Positions 20,079-28,892 of a stretch of 64,000 nt of DNA are shown here, in pieces. The notes under the pieces are model-generated. The model did not search any database and had not been told where the DNA came from. It saw nothing but the letters and a program-made list of their open reading frames with translations. The DNA comes from Desulfosarcina sp. OttesenSCG-928-A07 (GTDB lineage: Bacteria > Desulfobacterota > Desulfobacteria > Desulfobacterales > Desulfosarcinaceae): contig JAJDJS010000002.1 of NCBI GenBank assembly GCA_030267325.1, positions 62,001 through 126,000 on the forward strand. Direction: 5' to 3'. Both the position numbers and the translations under genes were made by a program. Every line of letters starts with the position of its first letter. The first letter of the stretch is position 1.

Positions 20079-22787
20079 GTGTCAACGTCACCCGCTTCAG
20101 CTCCGCCGGAACACGCCCCGCAGACCCTTTATCTCATTGATGGCAGCGCTTATATTTACCGGGCCTATCATGCCATCCGGGGCCTTTCCAACAGCAGCGG
20201 CCTGCCCACCAACGCCACCTTCGGCTTTACCCGGATGCTCATCAAGCTGATGGAGGACCGGAAGCCCGGCCATGTGGCCATGTTTTTTGACGCCAAGGGC
20301 CCGACCTTTCGCCATGAGCGCTTTGCCGCATACAAGGCCAACCGCCCGCCCATGCCGGACGATCTGGTTCAGCAGCTCCCCTGGATCCGGAAAGTGACCG
20401 ATGCCTTCAACATTCCGGTGTTTGAACTGGCCGGCTATGAAGCAGACGATCTCATCGGCACCCTTTCCCGAAAAGCCGAAGAAAACGGAATGGCTGTGAT
20501 CATGGTCACTGGCGACAAGGACTTCATGCAACTGATCACGGACCGCCGCACCATCTGGGATCCCATGAAGGACGTGGTGATTGATGAGGCGGAAATCCGG
20601 CGGCAGTTTGACCTTGCCCCTGGCCAGATCATCGACGTGATGGGCTTTTCCGGCGATACAGCGGACAATGTCCCCGGTGTTCCGGGAATCGGCCAGAAAA
20701 CCGCCGTCAAACTGGTCCAGACCTTTGGCAGCATGGCCGGGGTATATGATCGCATTGACGAGATTCAGGCCAAAAAGCAGAAGGAAAACCTGCTCCAGTT
20801 TAAGGACCAGGCGTTTCTCAGCCGGGATCTGGTCACCATTGACCAGAACGCGCCCATTGAGATGCATCTGGAGGCCCTTGCAGCGAAAAAACCCGATGAA
20901 GAAGCCCTGACCCGGCTTTTCGGCGAACTGGAATTCCGGCAGTTGCAGCAGACTTACGCGCCCCGGAAAGAACCAATCCCGCGCGATTATACGGCGATTC
21001 TGGATGAAGCCGCCCTGGACGATCTGGTCCGGCGGCTGGAGGGGGCCGGACGGTTTGCCCTGGACACGGAAACCACGTCCACCTCGCCCATGCGGGCCCA
21101 TCTGGTGGGACTCTCGTTTTCCGTCACACCAGGAACAGCCTGGTACATTCCCGTGGATCACCGGTATATCGGCGCGCCGCCCCAGCTTTCCGCAAAAGCG
21201 GTGCTGGCCCGTCTGGCCCCGGTTTTCATGAATCCGGCCATTGAAAAAATCGGCCAGAACATCAAATACGACTGGATGGTGCTGCGCCGCCACGGTGCGG
21301 ATCTGGCCGGGGTGGCCTTTGACACCATGATTGCCTCGTATCTGCTGAATCCGGCCAAGCGGGCCCATGGCCTGGACCAGATTGCCCTGGATTATCTGGA
21401 TCACAAAAACATCACTTACGAAGAAGTGGCGGGAAAGGGAAAAAGCGCGGTTTCCTTTGATCAGGTCCCCATTGAAACAGCAGTGCCCTATGCCTGCGAA
21501 GACGCGGACATCACGCTTTCGGCCCATGAAGTGTTTGTCCCGCTGCTGGCGGCAGACGGGCTTTCCGATTTGATGGACAAGGTGGAAATGCCCCTTTTGC
21601 CCGTGCTTTTAAAAATGGAGCTCACCGGCGTGTGTGTGGACCGGGACCGGCTGCACCAGCTTTCAGATCGTTTTGCCAGGCAGCTTTCAGACCTTGAGCG
21701 GGAAATTTACGCCCTGGCCGGCGAAACCTTCAATATCCATTCATCCCAGCAGCTGGGCGAGATTCTGTTTGAAAAATTAAAGCTGCCGGTTCAGAAAAAA
21801 ACAAAGAAGAAAACCGGATATTCCACGGACGTGGAAGTCCTCACCACCCTTGCCAGGGACCACGCGCTGCCGGCCCTGATGCTTCGCCACCGCTCCCTGG
21901 CCAAGCTCAAATCCACCTATGCCGATGCCCTCATTGACCTGATTCATCCGGAAACCGGCCGGATTCATACGTCCTTTAACCAGACCGTCACTGCCACGGG
22001 CCGCCTGAGCAGCAGTGATCCCAATCTTCAGAACATTCCCATCCGGACCGAAGAAGGCCGGGAAATCCGCAAAGCCTTTATCCCCAGAAACGGCTGGCGG
22101 CTGCTTTCGGCGGATTATTCCCAGATTGAACTGCGGATTCTGGCCCACTGCTCGGACGATCCGATCCTGATCCAGTCCTTCCGGGATGAAGAAGATATCC
22201 ACACCCGGACCGCCGCTGAAGTGTTCCAGGTGCCGGCGGACCAGGTGACCGATGAACTGCGGCGCCAGGCCAAGGCCATCAATTTCGGCATTATTTACGG
22301 CATGAGTGCCTTTGGCCTGTCCCGGGATCTGGACATCACCAACAAAATGGCCCAGACCTACATTGACCACTATTTTGCCCGTTATCCGGGGGTCAAGGCC
22401 TTTATCGACAGCACCATTTCCCAGTCCCGGGAATCGGGCCGGACCAGCACCCTGATGGGGCGCATCCGCCATGTGCCGGACATGTCCAGCGCCAACCGGA
22501 GCATCCGCCAGGCCGCAGAGCGGATCGCCATCAACACGCCCATCCAGGGAACAGCGGCAGATCTCATCAAGCTGGCCATGATCCAGGTGGACCAGGCCCT
22601 GTCTGAACGACAGATGGAAACCACCATGCTGCTGTCGGTCCACGATGAAATGATCTTTGAAGTGCCGCCCCGCGAGCTGGATGCCGCCCGCAGCCTGATC
22701 CGGGAAAAAATGGAAAATGTCTGGAAACTTTCCGTGCCCCTCAAAGTCAATCTGGCGGATGGTGACAACTGGGCCGATGCGCATTGA
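20079..22787 (+). CDS. polA: DNA polymerase I
   Basis: 5'-3' exonuclease N-terminus, 3'-5' exonuclease LDTETTS, polymerase motifs SADYSQIELRILAH, RQAKAINFGIIYGMSAFGLS, LLSVHDEMIFEVP. Confidence 0.98.
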   Translation: MSTSPASAPPEHAPQTLYLIDGSAYIYRAYHAIRGLSNSSGLPTNATFGFTRMLIKLMEDRKPGHVAMFFDAKGPTFRHERFAAYKANRPPMPDDLVQQLPWIRKVTDAFNIPVFELAGYEADDLIGTLSRKAEENGMAVIMVTGDKDFMQLITDRRTIWDPMKDVVIDEAEIRRQFDLAPGQIIDVMGFSGDTADNVPGVPGIGQKTAVKLVQTFGSMAGVYDRIDEIQAKKQKENLLQFKDQAFLSRDLVTIDQNAPIEMHLEALAAKKPDEEALTRLFGELEFRQLQQTYAPRKEPIPRDYTAILDEAALDDLVRRLEGAGRFALDTETTSTSPMRAHLVGLSFSVTPGTAWYIPVDHRYIGAPPQLSAKAVLARLAPVFMNPAIEKIGQNIKYDWMVLRRHGADLAGVAFDTMIASYLLNPAKRAHGLDQIALDYLDHKNITYEEVAGKGKSAVSFDQVPIETAVPYACEDADITLSAHEVFVPLLAADGLSDLMDKVEMPLLPVLLKMELTGVCVDRDRLHQLSDRFARQLSDLEREIYALAGETFNIHSSQQLGEILFEKLKLPVQKKTKKKTGYSTDVEVLTTLARDHALPALMLRHRSLAKLKSTYADALIDLIHPETGRIHTSFNQTVTATGRLSSSDPNLQNIPIRTEEGREIRKAFIPRNGWRLLSADYSQIELRILAHCSDDPILIQSFRDEEDIHTRTAAEVFQVPADQVTDELRRQAKAINFGIIYGMSAFGLSRDLDITNKMAQTYIDHYFARYPGVKAFIDSTISQSRESGRTSTLMGRIRHVPDMSSANRSIRQAAERIAINTPIQGTAADLIKLAMIQVDQALSERQMETTMLLSVHDEMIFEVPPRELDAARSLIREKMENVWKLSVPLKVNLADGDNWADAH

Positions 22788-22827
22788 CAGGGGGGAGAAA
22801 ATGGCTGGCGCTGCTTTCCGGGCCAGC

Positions 22828-22967
22828 TATACTGCGCACCGCCAATAAGTTGCTGTTTTCAGATTTTGAAAACCAGGGGTGCGATTCATTGCGCCCTGTC
22901 TGATGCAGGGGCGCCTCGCGAGGTGCCCCTACTGAAATAATGAGTTTAATGGCGTTTCTGAGTATAT
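22828..22967 (+). repeat. MITE-like element copy A
   Basis: TATACTGCGCACCGCCAATAAG...AGGGGCGCCTCGCGAGGTGCCCCTAC...TTTAATGGCGTTTCTGAGTATAT; imperfect terminal inverted repeats. Confidence 0.8.
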
Positions 22968-23072
22968 ACTGCGCACCGCCAATAAATTTCTGTTTTTGAA
23001 TATTGAAAAGTAGGGGCACGATTCATCGTGCCCTCTCTGAAAAAATAAATTTAATGGCGTTCCTGAGTATAT
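22964..23072 (+). repeat. MITE-like element copy B (shorter, direct tandem with copy A)
   Basis: ATATACTGCGCACCGCCAATAAATT...GGGGCACGATTCATCGTGCCC...TTTAATGGCGTTCCTGAGTATAT; shares ATAT with copy A. Confidence 0.78.
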
Positions 23073-23082
23073 TTTCTGATTC

Positions 23083-23718
23083 CTAAACCCTGACCAGCGG
23101 CTGGCTGATCACTTTCACAGGATTTCCCCGCTCCAGGGTATTGTGCTGATCCCAGTTTTCCCGGATCAGGCGCCGGTTTTCGTCCGCCTGCCAGTTGACC
23201 AGCTTCAGATACAGCCGCTCTCTGGCCAGTTTTTTGTTCCGGGCCTGGGATCGCTCGTCCGATGCCATGGCCCACAGTCCGGTGGGAATATGAACGGCCC
23301 GCACTGCGGATTCGGTTTTGTTCACATGCTGGCCGCCAGGACCGGACGCTCGCAAGGTGTCATACCGAAGATCTTTCTCATCCGAAAAACCAGCTTCCGG
23401 AATCTGGATGCGCTGGATGCCGATGAACCAGTTCTTTCGTTTGTACAGTTTCCGGTAGGGGCTTTTGCTGATCCACTGAAGGGTTCCGGTCCACTGGACC
23501 GCAAACGCTTCTGCGGTCTTGCCGCCAAGCTTGATGCTGGCGGATCGCAGGGTGCCGGCAAACTCCGGCGGACCGGGCTCCCGTTCCAAAATGTCGACCA
23601 AAAGCCCGGCTTCCCGCGCTGCCTTCAGGATCATTTCCAGAACCAGGGCCACAACCCGTGCGCATTCCACCGGACCTCTGCCTGATGTGATCTGAAGAAA
23701 AACAGGCTGGGATCTCAT
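23083..23718 (-). CDS. prfH: Peptide chain release factor-like protein PrfH
   Basis: Short class-I RF-like protein without codon-recognition domain; [28 protein letters not shown] domain; coupled to rtcB. Confidence 0.9.
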   Translation of the reverse strand: MRSQPVFLQITSGRGPVECARVVALVLEMILKAAREAGLLVDILEREPGPPEFAGTLRSASIKLGGKTAEAFAVQWTGTLQWISKSPYRKLYKRKNWFIGIQRIQIPEAGFSDEKDLRYDTLRASGPGGQHVNKTESAVRAVHIPTGLWAMASDERSQARNKKLARERLYLKLVNWQADENRRLIRENWDQHNTLERGNPVKVISQPLVRV

Positions 23719-25109
23719 TCTTTGTTCATCCTCACAATGCGGGGCATAAATTTGCCGTGAACCGTCACAAGCCCGGTCTGGCAGGCCATGATCTGGTCAA
23801 TGTCCTTGTAGGCAGAAGGGGTTTCCTCAAGGCTGCCGCCCATCAGGGTGACGCCTTTTTCGGAAAGGGCCTTTCGCATGGCAGACCGGGTAAAGGATTC
23901 TTTTGCCTTTTGCCGGGACATGGTGCGCCCGGCCCCATGGGACGCGGAAGAAAGGGATGCGTCCTCGCCGCATCCCACCACCAGATAGCCAGGGCTGGCC
24001 ATGCTGCCGGGGATGAATCCGGCAACCCCCTTGCCCGCAGGGGTCGCGCCCTTTCGATGGACGATGAGGGGCCTTCCGCCGATGTCTTCCTTCCAGGCAA
24101 AGTTGTGATGGTTGCTGAGGGTGGCTAGGACAGAGACCCCCAACTCGCGGGTGAGGTTTTTGTGGATCTGTTCATGGCAGGCTTTGGCAAAATCACCGGC
24201 CAGGTTCATGCTGAGCCAGTATTCCGCACCTGCCTCGGAATCCAGATCCAGCCAGGCAAAATTCGTGGCCCCTCTGGGAAGCCGGCACTGGTCCCGGGCA
24301 ATTTCACTGTAGGCCGTGGCAATGGTCGCCCCCATGCCCCGGGACCCGGAATGGGAAACAAGGGCCGCATAGGTTCCTGGCGAAAGTCCCAGCACATTGT
24401 CTTCAAACAGGGTGAGTTCGCCGAATTCCACAAAATGATTGCCCCCGCCGGAAGAGCCCAGTTGCCGGACCGCCTTTCCATGCAGGCGCTTGAGCAGATC
24501 CGTGGCGAAAAATTCCGGGCAATCGAGGATTTCGTGTTCCTGACGAAAGGGAAGTCCGCCGTCCATGCCAAAATGGGTGCAGGCCCGCAGGGCAGCCTTG
24601 ATCTGGTGGGTATAGCGCCGGGCAAACTGCGCGCCGCTGTCCAGCACGGAAAGGCTCATCCGGCAGCCGATGTCCACGCCAACAGCATAGGGAATCACCT
24701 GGTTTTCCGTTGCCAGCACGCCGCCCACCGGAAGACCGTAGCCTGGATGCGCGTCTGCCATCAGCGCACCGGAAACAGCGACCGGAAGGCGCATGGCCAT
24801 CTGCATCTGCTGCTTTGCAAGGCTTTCGATAAACGGATTGCCGTAGGTTTTGAAGGAAACCGCCTCCTCCCGCAGGGCATAGGTCCTGAAGGCAAGGGCT
24901 TCTTCCGGTGAAGGGGAAAGATGCTCCGCGAGTTTTCCCCAGATGGGATCGGATTTGTAGGCGTCCGGATCGTCAACTACCGCCCGGAGAAGGGACAAAA
25001 GTTCGTCTTTGGAACGATATCGGTAGGGTTTGAGGCTGTTGACAGCCAGGCTGCGGGCAATGTCGCTCCGCAGGCCAAGTTGGGTCAGTTCTTTAGGTCG
25101 TATGGCCAT
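23715..25109 (-). CDS. rtcB: RtcB-family RNA ligase (RtcB2-type by association with PrfH)
   Basis: [26 protein letters not shown]..., [45 protein letters not shown] active-site motifs; ATGA overlap with prfH. Confidence 0.92.
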   Translation of the reverse strand: MAIRPKELTQLGLRSDIARSLAVNSLKPYRYRSKDELLSLLRAVVDDPDAYKSDPIWGKLAEHLSPSPEEALAFRTYALREEAVSFKTYGNPFIESLAKQQMQMAMRLPVAVSGALMADAHPGYGLPVGGVLATENQVIPYAVGVDIGCRMSLSVLDSGAQFARRYTHQIKAALRACTHFGMDGGLPFRQEHEILDCPEFFATDLLKRLHGKAVRQLGSSGGGNHFVEFGELTLFEDNVLGLSPGTYAALVSHSGSRGMGATIATAYSEIARDQCRLPRGATNFAWLDLDSEAGAEYWLSMNLAGDFAKACHEQIHKNLTRELGVSVLATLSNHHNFAWKEDIGGRPLIVHRKGATPAGKGVAGFIPGSMASPGYLVVGCGEDASLSSASHGAGRTMSRQKAKESFTRSAMRKALSEKGVTLMGGSLEETPSAYKDIDQIMACQTGLVTVHGKFMPRIVRMNKE

Positions 25110-25216
25110 AAGTCCTTTTTCTCTTTTTGTTTATCACGCCATGGCGGCGCGGTGTGTCGCATCAATGCGTTAATAGAGGTTCTGTTTCCGGTGCGGATGG
25201 ATTCAATGACAGTCAT
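25085..25216 (-). CDS. Putative 43-aa leader/small protein overlapping rtcB start
   Basis: AAAGGAGTACACCATG start context; [43 protein letters not shown]; 25-nt overlap with rtcB. Confidence 0.45.
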   Translation of the reverse strand: MTVIESIRTGNRTSINALMRHTAPPWRDKQKEKKDLWPYDLKN

Positions 25217-25475
25217 GGTGTACTCCTTTCGGTTTGCGGAAAAATACCGCGTCAAGGGTGTGTTGATGTTTTTTTGCGCGGCATTTGAAAAATGTTCCGT
25301 GCCGCGCATTTTTAAGGCGTAGCCTATAGCGGATGCGAAAAGAATTTTCCAGCCCATTTTTTTGTGTAATGCCGGATAGAAACACCGGATTTTCGTGTTT
25401 TTAGGTACTGCGCCCTTTTTTCGGAATAACGCTTCACCAGTGGAAAACACGGGTATCTTGTGCAATAAAACAGTC

Positions 25476-26507
25476 ATGAAAAAAACCGCCCCCTATCAGC
25501 CGCCTTACACCATCACCCCGGAAATCCTGAACCGGGTTGCGGCCATCAGCGAGGCTGTGGGAAGACTGACCGTACTTGCCGACACGGCGTCTGCGCTTTT
25601 CCTGCGGCGCATCAATCGTGTCCGTACCATTCACGGATCACTGGCCATTGAGGGAAACACCCTGAGCCAGGACCAGATTACCGCGATTCTTGATGGAAAA
25701 CCGGTGATTGCCCTGCCACGGGAAGTGCGGGAAGTCAAAAATGCCCTTGCTGCCTACGAGCGCGTTGATGCCTGGCAGCCCGAGTCGGAAACTGATTTAT
25801 TGGAGGCCCATAGCCTGTTGATGGCGGGCCTTATTGGCGATGCGGGAAAATACCGCAGCAGCGGCGTGGGGGTCATGGCAGGGCGGCAGGTTGTTCACAT
25901 GGCGCCCCCGGCAAAACGGGTACCGCTTCTGATGGCTGATCTGTTGGGCTGGCTTTTCCGTACGGATGTGCATCCGCTCATCACCAGCGCGGTTTTTCAC
26001 TACGAATTTGAATTCATCCATCCGTTTGCCGATGGCAATGGCCGCATGGGCCGGCTGTGGCAAAGCCTGATCCTGTCCCGCTGGAACCCTTTGTTTGCCG
26101 ATATTCCGGTGGAAAGCCTGATTTTCGAACACCAGGCCGACTATTACCAGGCCCTTCAGGAAAGCACCCGCAGGACGGATTCCGCGCCGTTTATCGAATT
26201 GATGCTGCGGCTGATCGAAAACAGTGTTGTCAGCCCCCAAGTCAGCCCCCAGGTCACCCCCCAGGTCACCCCCCAGGTCGGCGCCCTGCTCGCTGTCATC
26301 CAGGGGGCAATGGACCGCGAAGCACTGCAATCCGCACTGGGGCTTTCGGACCGCAAATCCTTCCGTGCCCGCTACCTCGGGCCAGCCTTGGCGGCGGGTC
26401 TGGTTGAAATGACCCTTCCTGACAAGCCCAGCAGCCGCCTTCAGCGATACCGCCTCACCGAAAAGGGGGCAGAACTGGCTGGCGCAGGATGCGCAGTAAG
26501 CCGGTGA
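25476..26507 (+). CDS. Fic family protein
   Basis: HPFADGNGRMGR Fic motif; N-terminal SLAIEGN resembling the S/TxxxEG/N inhibitory motif; C-terminal winged-helix-like region. Confidence 0.92.
   Translation: MKKTAPYQPPYTITPEILNRVAAISEAVGRLTVLADTASALFLRRINRVRTIHGSLAIEGNTLSQDQITAILDGKPVIALPREVREVKNALAAYERVDAWQPESETDLLEAHSLLMAGLIGDAGKYRSSGVGVMAGRQVVHMAPPAKRVPLLMADLLGWLFRTDVHPLITSAVFHYEFEFIHPFADGNGRMGRLWQSLILSRWNPLFADIPVESLIFEHQADYYQALQESTRRTDSAPFIELMLRLIENSVVSPQVSPQVTPQVTPQVGALLAVIQGAMDREALQSALGLSDRKSFRARYLGPALAAGLVEMTLPDKPSSRLQRYRLTEKGAELAGAGCAVSR
26234..26281 (+). repeat. In-frame 12-bp tandem repeat in fic
   Basis: AGCCCCCAAGTC/AGCCCCCAGGTC/ACCCCCCAGGTC/ACCCCCCAGGTC encoding SPQVSPQVTPQVTPQV. 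Confidence 0.85.
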
Positions 26508-26529
26508 CGCGCGGAAGCAGAAAAGGAAG

Positions 26530-26671
26530 ATATACTCAGAAACGCCATTCAACTCATCATTATCAGTAGGGGCGCCTCGCGAGGCGCCCCTACATCAGAC
26601 AGGGCGCAATGAGTCGCGGCCCTGGTTTTCAAAATCTGAAAATAGCAATTTATTGGCGGTTCGCAGTATAT
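26530..26671 (-). repeat. MITE-like element copy C (inverted relative to A/B)
   Basis: Reverse complement matches copy A over its full length; contains perfect 26-bp palindrome TAGGGGCGCCTCGCGAGGCGCCCCTA at 26567-26592. Confidence 0.82.
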
Positions 26672-26739
26672 CTTTTCGGTAGAATATACGAAGCCGCCAT
26701 CCTTGGGATAAACTTCCGCTTTCGCCATGTTGACGGGAA

Positions 26740-27546
26740 TTATACGCTGGATTGGGGAGTTTCGGGATCGAGCCCAAACAGGGTGCAGGTGTTGAGCCAA
26801 ATCTGTTTTGCCAAAATTTCCGGCGATTCCTGACGAACTTCAGCCACTTTCAGCAGCACCTCACGAACAAACGCCGGCTCATTGCGACGAAATTTGTTGC
26901 GCTGGGGCGTGGGCGTCAAGTATGGTGCGTCGGTTTCAATCAGGATCCGATCAGGCGGAATCAGCGGAATCATCCGGCGCAGTGATTCTCCGCGCTGGCG
27001 AATCGTGACAATTCCCGTAATCCCGATATAAAACCCCATTTCAAGGTACCGGACCAGTTCGGTTTCCGTACCGCTGAAGCAGTGAACTACTGCCTTTCTC
27101 CGGGAATTGGGGTAATTTTCCAAAAGTTCCAACAGGCGGCCCTGGCTGTCCCGTTCATGAAAAATAAGGGGCAGATCCGCCGCATCCGCTATCTCAAGCT
27201 GACGGACAAACCAGTATTCCTGATCTTTCCGGGGCGATCGCATCCGGTTGAAATCGAGACCAATCTCTCCCCAGGCCACCACTTTGGGATCGGCAGACAG
27301 CATACGCAGATGGTCCAAAGTGGCCTCGGAGCAGGATTTGCTGTTATGGGGATGAACGCCCACAGCAGCAACCAGAAGATCCGGATGGAGATGAGAAAGG
27401 TCAACAGCCCGGCGGGACGTGGCCCCATTAATGCCCGCAATGAGCATTTGATTCACACCGGACATTTTGGCTCGATGCAGAACATCTGAAAAATCCAGGT
27501 CAAAATCTGAATCATCAAGATGGCAATGACTATCAAAAAGTTTCAT
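26740..27546 (-). CDS. TatD family metal-dependent hydrolase
   Basis: MKLFDSHCHLDDSDFD..., GVHPHNSKS, AWGEIGLDF, ILIETDAPYLTP. Confidence 0.93.
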   Translation of the reverse strand: MKLFDSHCHLDDSDFDLDFSDVLHRAKMSGVNQMLIAGINGATSRRAVDLSHLHPDLLVAAVGVHPHNSKSCSEATLDHLRMLSADPKVVAWGEIGLDFNRMRSPRKDQEYWFVRQLEIADAADLPLIFHERDSQGRLLELLENYPNSRRKAVVHCFSGTETELVRYLEMGFYIGITGIVTIRQRGESLRRMIPLIPPDRILIETDAPYLTPTPQRNKFRRNEPAFVREVLLKVAEVRQESPEILAKQIWLNTCTLFGLDPETPQSSV

Positions 27547-27942
27547 GGGATGGACTTTGTTTCTGTTATGCGTTACAGCACCTTCCGGACAATTTATTCC
27601 GAATGGATGCCCGATTTATTAGGGTACTGCCCGGTTTTTAGCGGTTGTGAGAACATCTCACCTCTTTCACCTGCGTCACCTGTCTTTGGGATAGAAGGAT
27701 GCAGGCCTCTCGGTGAGGACTGAAAACCAGGCGGAACTTTTTTATTTTACTCCCGACACCGCGCTCACCCGAGTGCTGCGCTGTATTCCTGTTTTTTAAA
27801 ACAATTTTCAAGATGAAATGTCCGTTAGCGCATTTTATTAACCATGAAAGACATTCCATAATAAAATGCTCCAGACGTTTTTCAGGGGAGACGTTTTTTC
27901 AGAAAAATGGGGCCGGGAAACACAATCACGTGGAGGACAACA

Positions 27943-28779
27943 ATGTTCAAGATCGTAAAACGCGAGGAAATGGCCGAAGGGACCGTGATTTTAAACGAAA
28001 TCGAGGCGCCGCTGATTGCCAAAAAAGCCAAGCCCGGACAGTTCGTGATCCTGAAGGCCAATGAGGACGGAGAGCGAATTCCCCTCACCATGGCGGACAC
28101 AGATCCGGAAAACGGCACCATCACTATTATTTATATGGTTGTGGGAAAGTCGACCGCCCTTTTCAAGACCCTTCAGGTGGGCGACGGATTCCAGGATGTG
28201 ATCGGTCCGCTGGGAACCCCCACGCATCTGGAAAAACTGGGAAAAGTGGTCTGCGTGGGGGGCGGAACGGGTGTTGCCGTGCTTCATCCCATTACCCGTG
28301 GCCTGAAAGCCGTCGGTAATCAGGTGACCTGCATCATCGGCGCCCGCACCAAAAATCTTCTGATCATGGAGCCCCAGATGAAGGCCGCTTCCCATGACCT
28401 CAAGGTCTGCACGGATGACGGTTCATACGGCCACCACGGCTTTGTCACGGATGTTCTCAAGGAAATACTGGAAAAAGGAGATGTCCAGCTGGTGGTGGGC
28501 ATCGGCCCGGTCCCCATGATGCGGGCGGTTGCGAATCTGACCCGCCCCTACAATGTCAAAACCCTGGTAAGCCTCAATCCCATCATGATTGACGGAACCG
28601 GCATGTGCGGCGGATGCCGGGTGACGGTTGGCGGAAAAACAAAGTTCGCCTGTGTGGACGGACCTGAATTTGACGGCCATGAAGTTGATTTTAACGAGTT
28701 GATGATGCGCCTTCAGGCCTACAGCGAAGATGAAAAAAAATGCTACGATGAGTTTTGTACCCTTCAGAACGCCACCTGA
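27943..28779 (+). CDS. nfnA: NfnA-type FAD/NAD-binding oxidoreductase subunit (sulfide dehydrogenase / ferredoxin-NADP reductase subunit alpha)
   Basis: VCVGGGTGVAVLHPI, GIGPVPMMRAVANLT, GTGMCGGCRVTVGG; paired with gltD-like NfnB. Confidence 0.88.
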   Translation: MFKIVKREEMAEGTVILNEIEAPLIAKKAKPGQFVILKANEDGERIPLTMADTDPENGTITIIYMVVGKSTALFKTLQVGDGFQDVIGPLGTPTHLEKLGKVVCVGGGTGVAVLHPITRGLKAVGNQVTCIIGARTKNLLIMEPQMKAASHDLKVCTDDGSYGHHGFVTDVLKEILEKGDVQLVVGIGPVPMMRAVANLTRPYNVKTLVSLNPIMIDGTGMCGGCRVTVGGKTKFACVDGPEFDGHEVDFNELMMRLQAYSEDEKKCYDEFCTLQNAT

Positions 28780-28892
28780 CCACGCTGCTGGGGTGTTGAC
28801 GCGTAAAACGCTGTATGTGGTGCATGGCCATGATGATATCCATTCTCCGCCAGCAGTCAGGCGGATGCAATTGTTGATGGGAGAAAAGAAAT

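Noticed and set aside
20097-21527. 476-aa minus-strand ORF opposite polA
   Set aside because: Shadow ORF; polA frame is unambiguous
27600-27830. Possible structured ncRNA (6S-like hairpin segments) upstream of nfnA
   Set aside because: Only a short CCTC-TCGG-TGAGG hairpin and loosely similar motifs; no convincing closing stem or family signature
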